Shown piece after piece: positions 59,828 to 64,000 of a stretch of DNA of 64,000 nucleotides. Every line of letters starts with the position of its first letter. Positions within the stretch are counted from its first letter, which is position 1. The stretch covers positions 134,135 through 198,134 of the forward strand of contig VJWN01000002.1 of NCBI GenBank assembly GCA_007644065.1. The letters run 5' to 3'. The position numbers were made by a program, and so were the translations under genes. The stretch comes from Margaritispora aquatica (Eukaryota; Ascomycota; Leotiomycetes; Helotiales; Discinellaceae). The notes under the pieces are model-generated. The model made no database searches. It was not told the DNA's origin and worked only from the letters and a program-made list of their open reading frames with translations.

Positions 59828-61382
59828 AGAGCTCATGTGCGTTTGTCCAAGCTAGTAAAAAAAGAACAGCAAATCTCAAAACCAACATAGGATTTCGTTT
59901 CGAAAATTTCGAAAGCCATACATAACCACGACCGCGCCACGAGCTAGCATCCCCACTGACGAAAATCGAATCTCCAGCCCGGCGTAGGTAGGGATAACGT
60001 GATCTATGCCTTTGTGTTATTTTGTACGAAAGCTAGATCTCGTTTTCGTTTTCGCTGGACATACCCACAGTGTCTCGGGCGAATAAGTGAGAGTACCTAC
60101 CAGGTGGGCTAATGAGTTTAGCGACTTTATCTAGACGTGACGTGTTGAATTGTTGGACGAGTTATTGAAAGCATGGCGTACAGAAGTCGCAGGTGTATAG
60201 ATATTTCCACTCACGGAGCCAGGTTCTTTGGACCTCGTTTCTTCCCCGCTACTAGTATTGTTTAGTTCAAAGCAGACTTACTCCTTACGAGTCCTCGGCG
60301 AGCACTTAACACCAAAACTATCACTCCAAGCTCCAAGCACGTCACCCACACCCATGCCCACATCTCACAAAGACCCTTTCCATCCCCCATACTCACGCAA
60401 GCTCATCCTCGGCCTCGAAAAGAAAGAAAAAAATCTTAAACTCCTAGAGTCCTTACAATTTGTCTCCAAATAGAAAAAAAGAAAAAAAAAGGGCAAAACA
60501 TTCACCCCCACCTGCACTGGGGCCCAGATCGCCACGGTGGGGCGTCGAGATCCGCGACCTGTCTCCCGCACGCATGCTGGTATGGACCATCTTGCCACGA
60601 GAGCTTAGTGATTGTTGCAGACGGAGCTTGCTGGATGGAAGGTATCTGTAGGCGGTGTGTTGTTTGCAAGTTTGGGCCTTGGATATCCCGACGCTAGAAG
60701 GGAGGGGAGGGGAAGAGGTGAGCTAAAGTGTTGTTTAGCGGGGAGGTCATTGTTGGTTGGAGAAGGGTCGGGTGGGCGTTTAAGGGACAGATAGTTTTGA
60801 GGTTCAGGTCACTATTGATATCTTTATGGGGAAGAATGGTTATTGTAGTTTATCCATTTCATTCATGAAATATATTGTAAAGTCCAGGGACTTGATCTGC
60901 AACACTTGCCTTTCAATCTTAAGTTCTTAACCTAAGGTCAACTCATCTCAAAGCCTTATCGAGCTCCAAAATAGTTTTCGCTCGAAGTGAGGTGACTGTC
61001 CTAAATCAAGTGCTGAGGCTCATCTTTTTCAACGTGGTCTTTAGGCGCTTAGTTTCCAAACTTGCCCTGTTTATCCTATAGTATCGACGATAGGCACAAA
61101 ATAATGACACGGACAGATCTATAACCCCGTTGTAGTTGCAGACTCGACAAGCTGCAAGATCAATTGCTCTCGAGTTAATGGCGTGGTTGGGAATCTGACA
61201 TCGTTGATGGATTTTCGAGATCTTTCGCTTAATTAAATATGTCATGTGGTCTGGTTTGGGTCATTGTAGGTATTTTATGTACGAATTTTCCAAGGAAATT
61301 TCAACGGGGATTTACTGTTCAATTTCCATTGATCAAAGCATGTCGCCTTCCTTCACAAGCAATAAGACAAAATGAATTTAAC
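59828..61382. other. Intergenic region, no gene recognised
   Basis: About 1.55 kb without a supported coding frame. It has an A-rich stretch near 60470-60490 and otherwise ordinary composition. Confidence 0.5.
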
Positions 61383-61802
61383 CTATTCTTCAGAACGATC
61401 CAGCCAAATACCTTTGAAGTAAGTTAAGGTGCCTTTCTCAATGGAGTTTGACAAGTCATGTGACCATGTCCCCACCTTATCCCCTTTGCTCCACACTGAA
61501 TAAGCGAGGAAGGACTTGAAATCGGCATAAGACTTCAGATGCTCTGGCCAAAACAGTCGCAATAGCGCGATAGCTACATATATCACGCTTACGCTTGGCA
61601 ATTCTCTCATCGAACTAGCCTCACTACCAACTAGAATAATGTGGTAGGTACACAACCACCCAACAGCCGAGCCAAACACATATCCCATTTTCAGCCCCCC
61701 AAGCCCATCTTTTGCAAAAGACCAATGATTCACGTCCCCACCAACATTGGAGAACTCGCCTTCTTCACCCAAGAATTCCCTTGGTATCGAACGTGCTGAC
61801 AT
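61383..61802 (-). CDS. Small hypothetical membrane protein
   Basis: Single open frame of 139 codons with an ATG at 61802. I do not recognise the family. Two hydrophobic segments are visible (GYVFGSAVGWLCTYHIILV, about residues 40-58, and VSVIYVAIALLRLF, about 71-84), flanked by charged sequence and followed by a basic/aromatic tail (SYADFKSFLAYSVWSKGDK). The amino-acid composition looks more protein-like than the chance frames around it. It lies 301 bp from the STAND/ankyrin gene and is divergent from it. It may be a real small gene or a remnant of a larger one. Confidence 0.4.
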   Translation of the reverse strand: MSARSIPREFLGEEGEFSNVGGDVNHWSFAKDGLGGLKMGYVFGSAVGWLCTYHIILVGSEASSMRELPSVSVIYVAIALLRLFWPEHLKSYADFKSFLAYSVWSKGDKVGTWSHDLSNSIEKGTLTYFKGIWLDRSEE

Positions 61803-62103
61803 CTCCGTTCGTTGAGGCGAGCCGTAGGCTCGCTAAAGATTCAAACAAAAAGCAATTCTAGAACCGCTAACTCACCTGATAGAATTACGCCCGTAACAGC
61901 AGCAAAGGCTCTTGAACTTGCTCAATTATAGATTTGAGCCTCTCAACGCATGCTTCCCCGCCTCAGCTTCATCTCATAATTTCGTCCAGCCGCGATAACG
62001 TGACTTCCTTGCATATCTCTCCTCTTGTGATCTTACTCCAAATAACAACCAGCATCTGATATTGAACACAAGGCTCCTTCAAATAACGTGAGCTGCGATC
62101 AAG
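61803..62103. promoter_or_regulatory. Divergent intergenic region
   Basis: 301 bp between the small membrane protein frame and the STAND/ankyrin gene. It would contain both promoters if both genes are real. No motif is called. Confidence 0.4.
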
Positions 62104-64000
62104 ATGGATCCAGCCTCGATCGTAGGCCTCGTTGGCGCCGCGACTGGCCTGGTCATGACATGCGGCAAAATCGCCAAAGGGCTCCACGACCTGAAGACCA
62201 AGTACGACGACACGGGCTCAACTTTGCGCAACCTATCTTTCGAATGCAACATCCTGAGTGTGGCCGTAGCCCAAATCAAGGAATGGATCGAGGACCAGGC
62301 CCAGTATACCAGCGAAGCCGACCAACGCACGCAGCCTCTCAGCGAGGCCATTGCCGGGTTCCAGACGCTGCTTCACCCACTATATAGTGATATCACCATT
62401 ATGCTTGGGAGAGTCGATGCGTCAAATAGGCTCCAACGTAGGGTCAAAATTAGCGCTATCTGGAAGGAAACTGAGATCAAGGAACATTTGGATAGTGTCC
62501 GAGGGCATGTGCAGGCTGTACATTTTCTCCTCAGCGCGACGACATTGTAGGTCTTCTATCCTCTCTTTCCGAGTTTCGCTAAGCGTTTAAGACCACGGCG
62601 AGATGGGACCAAGAAGTTCAAAGAAATCGCCCGCAGTATCATGTGCCATAATGATGGCAGCATTCTCGACGACTGGGCTTCGACCCACGCCAATGTTGAA
62701 TTCGACTTTGATGACGAGATCATTAATTCCACGGCGTATCGCAAAGCTTTTCGTTCATTTCAGAAAAGTCCACGAGATAACCCTAGAGATGAAATGAAGG
62801 TAGAGTCATCAACCACTCCAGGAAATTCTCGAGGCAAAAAAGGTTCCTCACCACCAGTTCCCTTGCCCACCCTCAAAGAAGATTATCAGGTGCCAATCGT
62901 ATCACCAATTCCGAAGATATTGAACGAACCTGCCATCGCGCCGCACAAACCAGCCACGCCACCTGTGACTAGGCCGCATCAACGAGTACCATCTTTTGTA
63001 GAGTCAATTCCCAATCATAGAGAAGAATTCAATTATTTCGGCGGGGCAGATCCAATACCAATACCAACACCGAAATAGCCATCCAAGGTCCCACGAAGAA
63101 ATCCAGTAGAGTATGAACACTGGATTCGCCAAAAATCTACTGGGGGAGACTTCTACTTCAACACTTACACCAGAGAGAAAACCACATTCGTCTGTCGAAA
63201 ATCAATAAAGGATGATGTGAAAGACATAAATAAAGATATCGACCATGACTTGCTGCCCGAATCTGAGTGTTGGGTCAATCTCGTGTCTCCAAAATTTGGA
63301 AATTTCTGTATCAATACTAAAACGCAAATCGCGCCCTCTTTCGATTTCCAGGAAGGAAGATATGGGGCCGAAGCCGTCACAGGGTTTATAAGCCTGGCAG
63401 TATTCTGTACATCAATGGATAAAGTTAGCTTAGCCCAAAAAATAGCTGTCATAGCCAAGTTACCATTAGGCGTCAACTCAAGAGATAAGCAATGTCATAG
63501 TGCACTTCATTGGTCGGCAATTTCTAGGGAATCGGCTGATCTTTCAGTTAGAGGGCTAGTAGACGCTGGTGCAGACGTAAACCTTCAAGGATTTATTGAT
63601 TCTACGCCATTGCACCAAGCAGCAACTCACGGCAATACTGAGGCGGCGAAAGCGCTCTTGGAACTGGGAGCCAAAGATATGGCCACAACAAGCGGCCGAA
63701 CTGCGCTCTATAATGCAATCTCGTTTGGACATCTTGGCGTCGCGAAAGAACTCTGGAGATGCAATTTTACTATGCTGCCCAAAGACAAATGTCCTGGCAA
63801 CACTGCACTTTACATAGCGGCTAGTCGACAGCACGAAGAAGTCGTCAAGATTGTCCTTGAGCGACAAAGAATCGCTAGTGAAAATAAGTCTTTCGAATTA
63901 CACGATGTATGTCTGTTTGGCGAAACACAAGCCGCCGAGATATTCATCAAGTATGGAGCTGACGTAAACCTACAGACCATCAGCAAATGCAAAGGCAGCT
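62104..64000 (+). CDS. STAND-type N-terminal domain protein with ankyrin repeats, in-frame TAG, truncated by window end
   Basis: Large fungal NLR-related or ankyrin protein. Exon 1 is 62104-62546, then a 45-nt GT-AG intron, and exon 2 starts at 62592 and stays in one frame to the end of the window except for a single TAG at 63076-63078. Residues 1-150 are the helical N-terminal domain of fungal STAND proteins (MDPASIVGLVGAATGLV, then LSFECNILSVAVAQIKEWI). A Pro/Ser-rich linker follows, then a WW-like segment after the TAG (HWIRQKSTGGDFYFN), then at least four ankyrin repeats from about 63490: CHSALHWSAISRE, TPLHQAATHGNTEAAKALL, RTALYNAISFGHLGVAKEL, NTALYIAASRQHEEVVKIV. No NACHT or NB-ARC is visible in the part shown. 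The TAG could be a disabling mutation, an assembly error, or lie in an unrecognised in-frame intron (a GTAGAG to TAG solution of 81 nt exists, 62998-63078). Confidence 0.7.

Noticed and set aside
1..64000. Transposons, CRISPR arrays, rRNA or viral insertions
   Set aside because: Looked for transposase or reverse-transcriptase motifs, terminal repeats, spaced direct repeats and rRNA-like sequence; none seen by eye.

Overview
The window is nuclear DNA from a filamentous ascomycete (Pezizomycotina). I would guess Leotiomycetes, but that is an inference from the overall feel of the proteins, not something I could test. The evidence for the group is: short 45-60 nt GT-AG introns with CTRAY-like branch sites, Zn2Cys6, BTB and STAND-type proteins, a multidomain iterative polyketide synthase, and long low-complexity intergenic stretches. 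Split genes are listed by full span, and the exons I worked out by joining reading frames across splice sites are given in each entry.

Layout. 0.2-2 kb: a family 2 glycosyltransferase (minus). 2-8.3 kb: no recognisable gene. 8.3-9.4 kb: a disordered conserved fungal protein (plus). 9.4-12.4 kb: empty apart from a T13/G14 tract and a 35-bp tandem repeat. 12.4-41.6 kb: a probable biosynthetic gene cluster. In order it holds a fructosyl-amino-acid-oxidase-like flavoenzyme, a multi-pass membrane protein, a metallo-beta-lactamase-fold hydrolase, an amidohydrolase, a 14-TM MFS exporter, an FSH1-type serine hydrolase, a carotenoid-oxygenase (RPE65) family protein, a highly reducing PKS of about 2,234 residues, a second FSH1-type hydrolase and a Zn2Cys6 regulator. 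44-50.5 kb: conserved chromosomal genes (an SRA-YDG domain protein, ribosomal protein eL20, a CSN12/Thp1-like PCI protein). 53-54 kb: a BTB/POZ protein. 58-60 kb: a ubiquitin-like-domain membrane protein with an apparent frameshift. 61.4-61.8 kb: a small possible membrane protein. 62.1 kb to the end: a STAND-type N-terminal domain joined to ankyrin repeats, interrupted by an in-frame TAG and cut by the window edge.

How the cluster may work (inference). The PKS has KS, AT, DH, KR and ACP, no methyltransferase, no thioesterase, and an enoylreductase whose nucleotide-binding loop is degenerate. It may therefore make an unsaturated chain. One of the FSH1 hydrolases could release it, the carotenoid-oxygenase-like enzyme could cleave a double bond in it, the amidohydrolase and metallo-hydrolase could tailor it, and the MFS protein could export it. 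A 10-bp palindrome TACGGCCGTA occurs three times: in the MFS/FSH1 intergenic region, upstream of the carotenoid oxygenase, and just beyond the regulator. It is a candidate operator for the Zn2Cys6 protein.

Three genes carry apparent lesions: a lost splice acceptor in the PKS, a one-base shift in the ubiquitin-like gene, and a nonsense codon in the ankyrin gene. Whether these are real or assembly errors cannot be settled from the sequence alone.
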